Source: Sphagnum compactum | Lineage: Eukaryota > Bryophyta > Sphagnopsida > Sphagnales | Assembly: GCA_965153455.1 (NCBI GenBank) | Contig: OZ234493.1 | Span: forward strand, 30,246,213-30,310,212 | Reading direction: 5' to 3' | Length of the DNA stretch: 64,000 bases | Shown: positions 46,940-60,129 of the stretch, piece after piece | Layout: each line of letters begins with the position of its first letter | How positions within the stretch are numbered: the first letter of the stretch is position 1 | Position numbers and translations under genes: made by a program | The notes under the pieces: generated by a model | What the model saw: only the letters and a program-made list of their open reading frames with translations | Told to the model about the DNA's origin: nothing | Databases searched by the model: none

Positions 46940-49900
46940 ATAAAAGACCATATGCCTAGCATGTTTTTAGTCAGTGGTTCTATCATATACTTGTCCTAAC
47001 TTGTCCTATAAAAATAATTAATAAGTAAAATATGAATGGAAGTTCGTGTTTTGGACACTTCAAAAAAATAGATTATGAACATTTATGTTGTTTATTGTTT
47101 TGTTGTGATATAGAGTCTAGTATCTAAATATGGTGAAGGTTGGTTTTATTGACCTAGTTGACTAGGGAAGTAAAGATATAAAACATTGAAAATCAAATTA
47201 AGAAAAAATTAGGGTTAAGTTATAAAACATTGCAACTTTGGGTCTTTTTTCAACGAAACATATAGTTTGTGATATAAATCACTCACTTGTGAAGGTTTGT
47301 AAGGTTGATTAAGGGGATACAAACCTTCACACTTGTGAGTGATTTATATCACAAACTACATGCCTAGCTAGAAAAAAATTCCACTGTCAACATGTCCATG
47401 GATGTAAATTAAAAAACAGATATGTTCAGAATAACATAACCATATAAAGATTGGCATTGTCAAATCACCGTGCCTTGTGACAAAAAGCTTTTAAACTAGC
47501 ACTAGACAAGATGAGAAGTCCTTTGTTCCAATTCATTTTTGTTATTTATTATGTTTTTCAAACGTTTACACATTCACAACTTTGTAAGATTTTTCAAATG
47601 AAATTTGATCACTAATCATGACATTTATTTTTGTAAATGTAGATGGGGGAAGTTGTGCATGGACTAGGTCACAATTTGAATAATTATGTTTACAATGAAA
47701 ATTTATCATGATGTAGTTAAATGGAGCAAGTGGACACATCAAATCAAGTTCAATTAGGCATGTACTTGTTTTAGGTTGGGCCATGAAAAGGAAAAGAAAC
47801 ATATAGGACCCTTGATGGATAGTATCTTAAAAACATTGAAACAAAATCATCGCATCAGTAAATTGGTGTCTACTTATGTTTATCATGCATCAAGGTTTCT
47901 TTAAATTATTATATTTTGTTAATTATTTTAAAATACACTTTTTAAATCTTCAAAACACATGGATTCATATATTGAATGTTGCATCTTGTAATGTATTTTG
48001 TCATGTATTTTTTTCTCACAATTTTCTTGCACTTCAATTGTTGGTGATTTATAATTTGGTAATCACTGGGGTTTGTGAATACCAAAATGGTAGTCGCAAT
48101 GAATAAATTACTGCATTTTTTGTGAGAAAAAAATGTCTTTCAATTTGAAGCATATACAATATCACAAAATCAACAAATCACATCAGCGTTTTGTTAAGCT
48201 TCAAAAAAATACACAATTCCTTCAATGATTATTTATTGGTATGATTCTAATCAATCTTTTAATTAAAATACCATATTTTTACATATATAATTAGTTTTAT
48301 TGATTTGTTGTTTTGACTTTGCTTACTAAAGAGGCTTTAATTTTGCAATGTTTTGATTTTAAAATGGGGCAATAATGGTCATTACATAGTTTATAATTAA
48401 GCTATGTAAGACATATGTTCCATCATGCTACAAAAGCATAATGGACCATTTGGGGGTTCTTGACATTCCAAAAAACTCCAATTTGCACAATTGGAAAGTG
48501 TAGTTCCAAAGCCACGTAAGGTTTTTGTTTCCATGTTTGTGATGTGCAAAAATAATAATTTAAGTTTTTTTAATTGGCTTTTAACAATCATAAGATGGAT
48601 TTCATGTGTGCAATGACCTTACTTTTCCAATATATTGTTTTGTTGCAAGGATAGGTTACTTACCATCAAGTGTCAATCATATGGTGGTTTTTAAAGAAAA
48701 AAGGCCAAAAGATTATTGGACCAAACAATATGATTTACAATATCATGTATTGCACTTTTTAAAATTGGAAAAATCAACCATTTCAATAGACAAAGGAATA
48801 TGTCAATAGTAGTGATGTAATACCTCATGATTGTCTTGAAGATTTATGTACTGAGGAAAATTGGTTGAGCAAAATACAAATGAATGCAAGCATGGGCTCA
48901 CAATGGGAAGCTAAAAATTTTGCGTTTTTGGTTGGAGGAAGAATTTATATAAAAATGGTGCTTATGGAAGGTATAAAAATTAGTCCTTGATGTTAAGGTT
49001 TTGGCAAATGAACTATTAATGCGTTTTAGATAATAATTTAAGATGATTTATTTACATCAATGATATGTAAGTATGTTCATCATGATGTTGAAGTCACAGG
49101 AAAAGCTCAAGGTTTTGCCCACAAATTCACTACTTATTTGAAACCATCATTTCCAATAGTGATGGAGGAGCTTGAATGTAGAAAGGCAAGACTAAATATC
49201 AAGGACAATGAAGGTTGGATTGTGAAAGGATCTCCTTTCATAACATTTGCATTGACACAAAACTATGAAGTCAAGGTCCATCAAGATAAAAACAATGATG
49301 GCATTTGCTTCATCTTAGGGTTGCGAAAAGATAAATTTTTATTTCATTTATATTAAATTATGTTATTTAATTAAAAAAACATAATTTGATGCTGATTTTT
49401 TGTATGGTACAAGAACTATGGAAGATCACATGAAGGAGAGGCATTTTTTGCTTGCTAGTGTATGAAATTAAATTTTAAAGCTAAAGTGGAACTGTTGTCA
49501 TGTCACATGTTGATCAAGTATATTATTGTACATTAACAAATCAATGTGATGGCCAATTTGGTATGGCATTTTTCCAAAAAACAACAATTTAAAACCATCT
49601 TAATCTTTTTTTTATTCATGTTATAATGAATAGAGTGAAGCATTTGATGAAATACTTTGATAATACCAACATTATTAAAATAACTATGTTGAACAAGTCT
49701 AAAATCTCTAACCCTTTTGAGGTTGAAATTTTCCTTTTACATAAAAATATGCAATTGGAGGTTATAAAGGTTGTCAAACCTTTTTTTGGAATTTTTGAGG
49801 TATTTTGATGCATGACATGCTCACAACATGATGATGATTAACTTTATGAAGCAAGGGTGGGGGTTGTGTGATGTGTGATTGGAGAAAGAACTTGTGTAAC

Positions 49901-50200
49901 AATTGAGCAAAGTTCTTCATAAAACCAAGTTCAATTTCCCTACTAGTTAGTTACTTTGTTTTGGATTTTGTCCATGTTGATTTTTTTCTAGCTAGGAGGC
50001 TAAGTTTGTACTCTTATATGTTTTTTTTTTTTAATGTAAAAAAATTAGAAATTTGATATGCATACCCTTTGTGCATAATTAAAAATTTGAAAACCAGCAT
50101 AATATTCATAATCGAAAAAGAAATTTTTCAAAAAATGGATTTGTAACCAACCAGCTGGTGTAATACTTATTGATTGAATACTTATTGTTCTTTGTAAAAG
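46940..50200. other. AT-rich intergenic DNA, no gene recognised
   Basis: Apart from the hairpin at 47263-47358 nothing is recognisable. A plus-strand frame at 49060-49356 and neighbouring fragments (48606-48809, 48840-48990) have protein-like composition but no family I know, and stops separate them. Confidence 0.5.
47263..47358. repeat. hairpin with about 40-bp arms
   Basis: Left arm 47263-47301 (TAGTTTGTGATATAAATCAC onward) and right arm 47318-47358 are reverse complements except for a two-base insertion near the middle; the loop is 16 nt. Stem length and single small bulge would suit a fold-back transposon remnant or a small-RNA precursor. Confidence 0.85.
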
Positions 50201-50635
50201 GGGGGGGGGGGGATATGCTTTATTGATATCCACAGGGTGGGCGTAAAAGTAGATAACCGGCCAACACTTGAGCAAGTGGCGTTCTTCAAGTCAAGGGCAG
50301 AGAAAAACAAACGCGTTTTCTTTCCAGACACCCAAGTTGCACTCTTCTTCCTCTTCTTCTTGTTTTCCTTTCTTCTTCTGAAGCTTTGTACCTCTCAAAC
50401 TTCATTAGATCTGCAGTTTCGTTGGCCAGATCTGCAGTTGCAAACTCGTATCGTCTTGCGTTGTGTCTGTATTCCTGCTATTTCTGTGTTTCTCTTCCAT
50501 TCTCTGTTTTTGTTTCGGCGGGTTTTTTTGGTGGTGTGTATCTGTGGTGTTGCGAAAGGGAGGGGGTTTTGTGCGTCGTGAGTTGTGGAGTAAAGAGAGA
50601 AAGCCGAAGAAGAAGGAGGAGGAGGAGGAAGAGCC

Positions 50636-51813
50636 ATGGAGGCGGTTGATTCAGTCGTGAACCCTATCAAGGAGTTTGCAAAGGACAGTGTGCGTCTTGT
50701 AAACCGATGCCACAAGCCTGACCGCAAAGGTATGTTGTTCGCCTGGACCCCTTCTTTGCGATCCTTCTCAGATCCCTAGACACACACCGCAACTCACTAG
50801 CCAACATCCAGTTTTTTCCTTGCTACTCCGCTGCAATATTGGCTCTCTGTGATGTAGTAGGTCCGTCACTGCGCATAGTGGTTTCAGAACGACGAACAAC
50901 CGGCCGACCGACCGACCGACCGACCGACAGAGCGCTGAATCTAGTCTGTGCAGTTCGCCTTCCTCCAGATCTGTCAGAATGCAGCCGATAATATCCTTGT
51001 TGGCTGGTTCTCACGGGAAGCTTGCTTGTGTTTTTGCGTTAAAATCCCGCTTGTTGCAACCTGGATGTTACCTATGTCACCCCACATGTGGCCGCCTGCC
51101 TGTAGAACAAGGTATCCATGTCGGCCATGGAGGGAATAGCACACAGCAAGCAGCCAAGCAAAAGCGAATATACATGGATGGAGAGGTTTAGTTGCTCTAT
51201 CCGGATGGTGGTGGTTTGCACAAAATTACACTCACAATCCAAGCGCTAAGTTTTGTGGCAGCTTGATTGAAGGGTGAAGGAAACTGACCAGAGTGCAAGA
51301 CCTACTCTTATTTATGATGTTGTCCACATGTGTATGAAGCCTATGAGTAGTGCAGATCTCTGTTTTCCTTTGGCAAATTCATATAGTTCTTTCAGGTATA
51401 GCACCATTCAATCGTGCAGGAACAGTGAGTACACTGAGAGGTTTAGTTGCTCCGTCAGGGAGGTGGTTTGCACAAAACCACACTCATAATGCAAGTTCAA
51501 AGTTTTGCAGCAGCTTGATTGCAGAGTGGATAAAACTGACCAGAGTGCAAGACCTACTCTTATGATTGTTGCTCACATGCTTATAAAGTCCGTGAGTAGT
51601 GCAAGTCTCTGCTCTCCTTTGGCACTTGTTAGATGACCTCGCTGTTTGGGTTTTCATTTGGTTCTGCTTGGGGATGGGTTTGGGTGCTTGTTTGCAGAGT
51701 TTTCCAAGGTTGCATTCAGAACAGGTGTAGGCTGTGTGGTGATGGGCTTTATTGGATTCTTTGTGAAGCTTCTTTTTATCCCCATCAACAACATTATTAT
51801 TGGCTCTACCTAA
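50636..51813 (+). CDS. SEC61G: SEC61 translocon subunit gamma
   Basis: Tail-anchored subunit of the SEC61 protein-conducting channel of the endoplasmic reticulum. Two exons, 50636-50729 and 51698-51813, join in frame (AAAG/GTATGT to TTGCAG/AG) to a 69-residue protein, the usual plant length. The N-terminal amphipathic part reads [20 protein letters not shown] then [13 protein letters not shown]; the single membrane span is [20 protein letters not shown] and the end is NNIIIGST. The start lies in AGCCATGG, a good plant context, after a CT-rich then GA-rich leader (about 50330-50635). The 968-bp intron contains a tandem duplication. All residues typical of the family appear intact, so it should be functional. 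Confidence 0.97.
51185..51640 (+). repeat. tandem duplication of about 250 bp in the SEC61G intron
   Basis: Two diverged units share GAGGTTTAGTTGCTC, GTGGTTTGCACAAAA, GCAGCTTGATTG, ACTGACCAGAGTGCAAGACC followed by TACTCTTAT, and GAGTAGTGCA. The first unit starts at about 51182, the second at about 51438. Confidence 0.85.
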
Positions 51814-53510
51814 TCTGTGCATGGGTATGTGTACTTGCTCTGGATTTTTCCTTTGCATTTGTGTTTTGCTACTTTCAGTGGACAAAAGAGTTGCAGAGAG
51901 ATTTCTGTTCATGAAAACTAATGTTCTGTTTTTTGATTTAGAATTTGATGCTTTACAGGCTAGTGGAGGAGGGTTAGGCAAGACATTATGTTTTGTCAGG
52001 GCAGAATTTCAGTTGTGGTAGTGAGAAAGTGGAGGATGTAGGGAGTTGATGATGGCCATGTCTTGGTTGCAGGTGCAAGGAAAATTGAAGGATTCAAAGT
52101 TTGGAGCTCCTTGACAGAGCTCTGCATTTTTGGTATTATCACTTCTATTTCTCTAGATGGGAGAGTTTGCATCACTGTACTCTTCAGCAAGTAAGCTGGG
52201 TTTTGGCGATTTGTAGCAAAGCTCATGTTATGTTTACAAGCACTTGCTATGTTTGTTTTCACAAACATGATTGTGAATGTTTGCTTATAGTTGTGCTGAG
52301 CAAATGAAAATAATAATGTTTGTTTGGTACTCAAGTTTTCCTGCCACCATCAAGTCCACCCTAAATATAACCCTGGATGTGAAGACTACTTTGTGCACTT
52401 TTTTCATTACCCATTCTTATGACCCCTTCTTTCCTGTGGCCAAAAATGTAAAATCATTTTACTAACAATTTCAGTTGGGACATGTGGGGTGTTCTTTTTC
52501 ATGAGATTAGAAAACCTGTTGTTTTCCAAACTTTCTCTAGTGTAAATGAATTGAAACCAAATAGTTAAATTAAATGTTTTCAACATCAATACTTAGGCAA
52601 ATTTGGTGATTAGGGAGTTCATGGAATACTACAATTGGAATCAAGGAATTACAAGACATCTCACAAAGGGCACAGCCATTGAATATTGTGAACTACTTAG
52701 TGAATGATTATTTCTCAAAAGCAAACTCTTGAATACCTCCTGATGAATAATGTCTTTGAATTTAGAACAATATATTGTATCATGGTTCGTGATCATAGCA
52801 GTTAAAAGTATTGATTTGGAATCTACTTTTGAAGTGCACCCCAAATATGGATGCTTAATTATCATGAGAGAATCTCATAGAAAAATTTGCAACAAAACAG
52901 AAGTGCTATGCAAAGTTGTGTATTGTATACCCTCCACTTCAAAATTGTCACTAATGAGAAAGAAAATTCCATTGATGAATTTGGGTTTACTTTGTACCAA
53001 GATCTTGCAAAGTCTAGTCTCAATCTCCAAATACCTCATAATTTGGCATAGAACAAATCAAAATGAAATTAAATCACTTTGTTGCAAAGGATTATATGTC
53101 AACATTGATAAATTAGACAGCGCATGATTCCATTTATTTGTTACATTTACATAATAGAATATGTTTACATTTAGAAACATGGAATCATGATATTGTTTTC
53201 ATGCTGAAGCTAATGTTAATCTAATTCCAATCCCAAGCTTATCCAAATCTTCAAAAATAATTGTGTAGACAAAATCCTTGTTTAGGCATACCCAAAACAT
53301 TCACAACCCAATACACTAGAAACTAAGAAAATCTACCATGCAATATCGCTCTCAACCTTATTTGAGAGAGTCTCACCCAACCAATAAGTAAAATTAAATC
53401 AATTACCACTATTGTTTTCTAATTTGCTAATTTCTAAAGAGATAAACAACATGTATACAATACATGCATCATCTATCCATTCAGGTAATTTGTTTGTTTT
53501 GTTTGTTTTT
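51814..53510. other. SEC61G 3' flank and AT-rich DNA, no further gene recognised
   Basis: The 3' untranslated region presumably occupies the first few hundred bases. A 125-codon plus-strand frame at 52750-53127 has no recognisable family. Confidence 0.45.
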
Positions 53511-53515
53511 TCACA

Positions 53516-54260
53516 TTGAGATCTCCCAAATTGCTGGCCCCTACCACATCAAATCTCAACTACTACACCAGCTCTAATGTAAAAAAATTAATTGAATTTC
53601 TCATCAAACAAAAGTTTAAACATGATCTTTTGCTTAGGATTGTTGAAAGGACCAAGGAAAGGTTTGTATTTTCATCCCTTGAGCCATGTAACATTTGCAC
53701 TATATCTTTTGATCTTTGGATGTTAAAGGGAGGTGTAGGGTTTAGGGTCGTTTGTTCTTTTGTTCATGTCGTCCATTTTTTGAATGACAAGTGGTAGCCT
53801 TGTTCTATAACTATTGAATTTTTTGAGATTACAAACATATTTAGAAATGCCATGAATTTATAGATGAGCAATGTGCTTGCAAAACACAATTTTAATGCCC
53901 ATGTTCTTGCATATGTCAAAAATAAAAGGAATAATTTTTCCACCACAACTTTTGCATTAACCTTTGTTATGTCCTATGAAAATTTGCGATTGTCAACACC
54001 TTTTGTAAGGGCTTATTGAGGGCATGCAATGTCCAAATGTTGTCAATATGCCATAGAGGACTACAATGTATGTGTTGGCTTGACCTCAATCTCAATCAAA
54101 GAAACACATGTCATTGTGACATACAAGTCATGGGCACTACTACAAGTTCAAATGTGTACGTCAAATGTGACTAGATGGTTTGACACTTGACTCCAATGAA
54201 ACCCAAGATTTTGATGGAAAGCATCAAGTCTTTTGGCAACAAATGTAAAAACAAGTGGTA
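53516..54260 (+). pseudogene. hAT transposase remnant, N-terminal/middle part (plus strand)
   Basis: Decayed transposase with stops and frame changes. Recognisable stretches in order: CNICTISFDLWMLKGG, HFLNDKW, an LAKHNFNAHVLAYVKNK block, ALTFVMSYENLRLSTPFVRA and GHAMSKCCQYAIEDYNVCVG then LTSISIKE. This order (target-strand DxW-type motif, then HFL.DKW, then cysteine-rich CCQYA) matches the hAT-like transposases of plants lacking an obvious BED finger here. The C-terminal dimerisation region is absent on this strand. Confidence 0.6.
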
Positions 54261-54269
54261 CAAGTCCCA

Positions 54270-55515
54270 AACCTTTTCCTTTCATTTATGATTTCTTTTT
54301 TTTAAATCAAATATCACAACATGTTTGCCATGATGTTAGACCTCTGCTATAGGGGCTTAGGATTAATCATTCAATTTGTTGGCAAGCATAGAATATTGCA
54401 AATCATCAGTGAGCATGATTGCTAGGTAGGGTGCAAACTTGCAAACATGACCTAGACCCATAGCCTTTTGTGGTGTGATTATTAAGGAAACATTAAAAGG
54501 ATTTGTTCATTATCCATATTTTTATTAAAATTGCTTCTTTTTAAATTAATAACTAACTTTTATTAAATAAAGTTCAAGTTAGGGTTCAATCAAAAACCTT
54601 ATTACAAGTACAAGTCAAAATAAATTCAAGTTAATTTTCCAAATCATCATGATTATTTTTAAATATTTTTAAATTAAAAATTCAACTTTATATTCCATCT
54701 AAAATTAAAAATTAGAAATTATGGTTATATTTCTGAAACAAGAGTATTAAAGCACCAAAATTGATGATAAATAATAATGCATTGAAAGCATAAAAAGTTA
54801 GCTTCAAAAACCTCAAAAAGCTTGTGTCAATTGGTGTTACAAAAGGATTGTTAAAACTAGTTACAATGCTAAGAGAATCCTTTTGGACATGCAAAAATTC
54901 TCTGAAACACTTCAAACTTTACAAGTTTTATTAATAGATATTAAATGATAGTACATGAAAAGATTTCCATTTCACAATAAATTTTCACATGATTTGTTTC
55001 CATTTATACAATTTTTAGGATTAATTTCAATGATAATGGGTTGTGTTTTTGTGATTGCACCTAATATTGTCATTACTACAAAATATTGTTTTTATTAGAC
55101 AATTATATTATACACATGGCAAATGTGACACCCGCATGAAATTGTCCAATTTGACTATTGTGACTAATTATCCGAATATGACAACTTATGACTATCATGC
55201 TACTTTTGATGATGTGGTAACATTAAAATTGAAATATATAATTTTTTTAATTACTAAAAAAAATGAGACTATAACATAAATCTCAAGTTCTTAATTGTTG
55301 CTTATAATAATCAAGCTAGTAAGTAAAGTAGTTTTTTTTTTTTTTAAAATTATCACATTGATACTTCCGAAACCATGGCGCCTTCTATTGCATTATTTGT
55401 ACCATTGGACTTTGAATGAATATGGCCAAGTGGGAGAAAATGAAATGTGTTTTGGGTGCATCGAATTTTTGGACCTATGGTGCAAAATTATTGAACAATA
55501 ATTCTAATATTGAAA
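54270..55515. other. AT-rich intergenic DNA, no gene recognised
   Basis: No coding signal that I can support. Confidence 0.5.
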
Positions 55516-55519
55516 ATTA

Positions 55520-56110
55520 AATTTTTTGGTGATAATGAAAATTGAAGAATAGTCTTAGGCTAAATAGTTTGAATGTACTCTTGGTGTTGTTAGAAAGCTC
55601 TCAATGACTAAAATTTATTGGTGGTGGTTTCATAAATATTAAACCCAAGGTGTAAGAGATATTGAATTTTAAGTAATTTTATATTTGAAAATTCAATGAC
55701 AAATAAAAAAATGATTTTTAGTGAAGACGAATTTTTAATTTCAGACTTAAGCTAAAGAATTTGGGGTAAACTTTTGGTGTTTTTGGAAATCTTTCAATGA
55801 ATAGGATTTAATGGATGTTGTTTTATAATTTTTAGACCTAGGATGCATAAGATATTGAATTTTGAATAAATTATGTTTGTCATTAAAATTTTACTAACAA
55901 ATGAAATCTTAATTTTTAATGAAAATGAAAGTTGGATTTTGGACTTAGGCTAAAAAAATTGGGGCACACTCTTAGTGTTGTTGGGAAAACCTCATGAAGA
56001 GGATTCAATGGAGATGTTTTGTAATTTTTGGACCTAAGCTGTAACAAATAGCGAGTTTTGAATATAACATTTCATTGGAAATCTAGTAACAAATGAATTT
56101 TTTAAAGCCT
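55520..56110. repeat. degenerate tandem repeat, about 195-bp unit, three copies
   Basis: The marker CTTAGGCTAAA or CTTAAGCTAAA recurs at about 55553, 55745 and 55943. Each unit continues through a CTCTTGGTGTTGTT-type block and a GATATTGAATTTTGA-type block. Related sequence occurs inverted at 14.35-14.64 kb and near 11.4-11.8 kb. Confidence 0.75.
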
Positions 56111-56119
56111 ACATACATA

Positions 56120-57085
56120 ATAATAATAATAACAATGACATTAAAGACATTTTCAATCAACTTCATTATGAAATGTATTGACATTTGATTACATTAAATT
56201 ATATATGTGTATTTCACATGTGGAATCGATTTCATATAAAATTACAAGATTAAATCACTTTCATAAGAAAATATTACATTTGAGTTTTTGAAATACATTT
56301 TAAAAATTAATTTAATGTTTATATGTATTTGGATTAGTGTATTTCATTTGGGTTGAAAAATGTGGGTGACACGGCCACTACTTCATCTACCGTGGAGGCA
56401 AAATGGCTAATAATGCATGTATATAAATGTCAAAACTAGTGGCACCTTCATAAAACCACAAGAATGGTTATGGCTACTTCTTGCAAACTAGCATCTAAAG
56501 GTTTGGTGATTAATTTTTAAATGTTCAGCTTTCATTGGCTATTTCAAAAAGTTCATTGTGTGTATATTGGCGATAATATTTATGAAATGTCAATTTTATT
56601 GGCGATTTGTGAATCTTGAATTGAAATTATGCTACCTAAACACAAATTTACAAGTTATAATGCATCAAAATCACATACAAACCTATACTAAACAATGATG
56701 AATCATGATAGAAAAGTTAAATGGATGACTTTTGGGAGAATTGAACCCCAATCTAAAAGGACCTTGCACTTTGCAACATAAGCATCTTGCCTAAATAAAC
56801 ACACAAAATGTTCGTTAAAGTCCAAATTTCACATAACATACAAAACTCCAAATTGGATAATAGTCATGTGACATCCCTCATCAACTTACCAGAATTATAA
56901 AACCCAAATAAAATGGCAGACCACCAATTGCGCGAAGAATTTATTAGCTATGCATTATAACTATAATGTGCACAAGTTTATGTTCCCAATATTGATCTTT
57001 GATTTGTGAAACAAAAATTGCCTTCAATGCCATACTGCCAATCTACCACTGCAAACAAAACTTGCACAAAAATGCTAGAAATGTA
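56120..57085. other. AT-rich intergenic DNA, no gene recognised
   Basis: No supported feature. Confidence 0.5.
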
Positions 57086-57089
57086 AACT

Positions 57090-58480
57090 TCAAGCATTAA
57101 TATTATAACAAACCTTCTTTTCCCTCAAGGCAACTATGGCCTTGGTATAAGGAAAAGACTCAAGGTTGTAAAAGTCTTGTGAAGACATTCTCACACACAC
57201 ATCAAGATGGGTGATGAGACGATTATAGAATTTGCCCTTCATGAAAAACAAAGTGCTAAAACAACGTTCATTTTCAACAAATCCCAAAACTTGGCACATA
57301 GCAAATTTGGCAAGCTTCACATACTCAAATATGCCCAAAATGAGCACCTTAAAACCTAATATAATTAGCCACATGCGCCTTAAATGGTTGCACTCTTTGT
57401 TATCTTTCTTCAAGATTTTAGAAGCATTATGGAACATGGTTGTTTTAAACAAAGAAGCTTGAGATTCAAGCTTCAACTTTTCAAGTGGAGCAACCACCAA
57501 CAACTTAGAATTAAAAGTTCTTTGTGGCACATAATAGAAAGACATGATGACCTCCAAGTGCAGAGGAAATGATGCCTCAAAACCTGTAGCAACCCAATAG
57601 TGTGGATAGACCATCCCCAAAGCATTCATCAACTCTCGACTTGGGAAGCACTAGTTTAGTTCATTTGAAAGTGCATCAGTTGTTTCAAAGCATTACAACT
57701 GAACAAAACCACAAATGCTAAAAAACAAAGTAATGTTCAAAGGTAAAGCAACCCTAGCTATCTAATCCCAAGAATGAACTAGAATAGTGTGACAATTGAA
57801 CTTTGTAGCACAACAATCATCATCAATGGTGGGGGACTTAATGAAAAGCAAAGGCACACATGATGTTTTCCAACCAAGAGGCTATGGAATGCATTAAAAG
57901 CTTCATATTTGAATTACATTTTAAATCAATGTAGAGTTCATATAATTTTGTTCTACACATCTTGACTTCCTCAACAAAACCACAAGTGTATACATCCCTC
58001 CCTTGAGCATATTTGATCAAAGTGTGAACCAACTTAAGAAATAGTAAAATGTAATGGAGCCCAAGAATTAGTTCCAAATCCAATAGCTTTTGCAAATTGG
58101 ATCTTGCAACTCAATATGATCTTTTGACATCTTTGCAATGATGGTCTTGTATTCAAGCACAACCTGCTTGCATGGAAACAACATGGAAATCCAATGGGTT
58201 TTAACATTTCGCAAGATTTTGTTACCTTTGGTGTACAAAAAAGTTGCAAACTTCTACAACTCAAGCACTATCTTGAGATTTCTTACAAAAAAGAATGAAG
58301 GGATTGCAACAAATCTTCTAGGCAATGCATTATGGATAGAGAAAAAAAGGTTTGAATGGTCAAATTTGTATGATGTGCACAACAATGTGCTACCACCAAA
58401 TAAGGAACCAATTGCCCATTGTTGTTGTTGTTGCACAACTGCAACATCTCAATTCTCCAAATTAAATCAACAATTATGAT
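57090..58480 (-). pseudogene. hAT transposase remnant, middle and C-terminal dimerisation part (minus strand)
   Basis: Read on the minus strand: LPRRFVAIPSF (about 58330), a NVKTHWISMLFPCKQVVLEY-like block with TIIAKMSKDHIELQDP (about 58210-58100), then LLFLKLVHTLIKYAQGRDVY, and finally LAKFAMCQVLGFVENERCFS then TLFFMKGKFYNRLITHLDVC, the hAT C-terminal dimerisation region, ending at 57090. The last exon-like block (57632-57090) is open for 180 codons, while upstream blocks have stops and frame changes. An intact DNA-binding N-terminus was not found. Confidence 0.75.
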
Positions 58481-58499
58481 TTTGCCATTACAAGTCGCA

Positions 58500-59640
58500 T
58501 ATCAAGATCATGATTCACAAATCTCAGTGTTGAACCCTAAATGATACAATACCTTACTATCCAACTTGTTGCATCAAAACTGAGTAGTGAGCAATGAGCA
58601 TCAAATGACATCTTGATTTTAAAGTGTCGAATCCTGAATCTCAAACTGTCAATGGTCCTTACATTGTGCACATTCAAACGCAAACATTGAAAGCTAAAAC
58701 AGCAACCTTCGATGATAGGTTGTAAGTTGTAAACATTGAAACCATGTTGGTCATTGCTCATAAACCTCATAGTGACTATTGAAAAATCAAAGATTGGAAG
58801 GCGAGAGCTAGCTGAACAACCTCTTACAATGAAATGGTATGTTGGCGAATGCTTGTGTTAAAGTGAAGAAAAGGCAGTGAAAGCAAAAACAAGTTGTTTT
58901 GATGATGGTGACCCTTGTCATTACTCAAATGCTTATTGGTGAGAGGAATGACATCCATCATTCGATGTGGCAATTTTGTATTATTAATCAATTGTTGAGA
59001 TGGCTACAACCCTAAACCTAATAGGAGCAAGATGACAAAAGCAATAACATTTCGTTGCTAGATCTAGTTATTTTGAGCCTTTTTTTTTCCAAAGAAATTA
59101 CATTACAAAATCACTAGCTTTGTCGGCATGTTGGGAAGTGACTATAAATTGTCAAAAAAAAAATTCATTGATTTGGATGTCAATGTTTTTCACCACGTGA
59201 TGTTGTGGTTGGATGATTAAGACTTTGTTGTATGCCAAGAAGGTGGAGAGTTTGATCCCGTCTTGTGTCATATGTTAAAAAGTTGACACATGGCATATTA
59301 TAACAATTAAAAAAATGAGAACCAAATGGAGAATTAGTCATGTGTTTTATGACCATTGGTAGTCTAGTTTGAGAATATATAAATTTGGTGATCTCATGAC
59401 AATCCAACAAATCATACTTGTGATATATATATATATATATTGGGTCATGGAAGATGTTAAGTCAACTTGACCTTTTTTAGACATGTTTTAGTCATTTTAG
59501 TCATTCAAACTCAATCGAGTTTATGGCATAAATGACTAGTCTATTTTAATTGTAGCCAAAATTCTCCACTGTGCATTTTGGCTACAATTTGAGTAGACTA
59601 TTTGAAACCCCCCAAATTCAGCCCTAACTACTGTGCTTTC
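58500..59640. other. intergenic DNA, no gene recognised
   Basis: Possibly upstream remnants of the hAT element to about 58.85 kb; otherwise nothing supported. An (AT)n run lies at 59425-59441. Confidence 0.45.
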
Positions 59641-59649
59641 GCCCTTGTC

Positions 59650-60125
59650 CCCTCTTACAGTGGTATCCGCAAAGTAAGGAAATTTTGTTAAATCTCGGTA
59701 TGAAATGCTGAAACTCAGCATTTAATGCACAAGGTTGTAAAGTAATTATAGTAGTTGTACAGTGAATATATATATGGCAGGCGCTCAGGAAAAAGGAAAC
59801 ACAGGATGAAACGCAGTTTACCACCAAAATTGGTGGAAAAACTAGTTTGGGTCCCAATTATTTCCTTTTGTAAAATTTTCATTCCCAGTTATGGCCTATT
59901 ATGCCCAAACTGGTCGTTCTTGCCCTCCTAATCGCCTGACTTTACGGATAACTCTAAATGGAAACACAGGATGAAACTCAGTTTACCACCAAAATTGGTG
60001 GAAAAACTAGTTTGGGTCCCAGTTATTTCCTTTTGTAAAATTTTCATTCCCAGTTATGGCCTATTATGCCCAAACCGGTCATTCTCGCCCCCCCTAATCG
60101 CCTGACTTTACGGATAACTCTAATG
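59650..60125 (+). repeat. dispersed repeat (copy 2 of the 26.6-kb repeat) with internal tandem duplication
   Basis: The first 190 bp match 26640-26860. From 59795 a unit of about 165 bp starting GGAAACACAGGATGAAAC is repeated at 59960; each holds ACCACCAAAATTGGTGG (an inverted repeat), ACTAGTTTGGGTCCCA and TGCCCAAAC(T/C)GGTC and ends CTGACTTTACGGATAACTCT. The two units are nearly identical, so this duplication is recent. Confidence 0.85.
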
Positions 60126-60129
60126 TCCC

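Noticed and set aside
46006-46960. Pro-rich or Gly-rich proteins
   Set aside because: Translations of G-run or C-run minisatellites within short Helitron copies.
56700-56790. tRNA-like T-arm (GGGGTTCAATTC) on the minus strand
   Set aside because: The T-stem does not pair properly and no acceptor or D-arm could be fitted.
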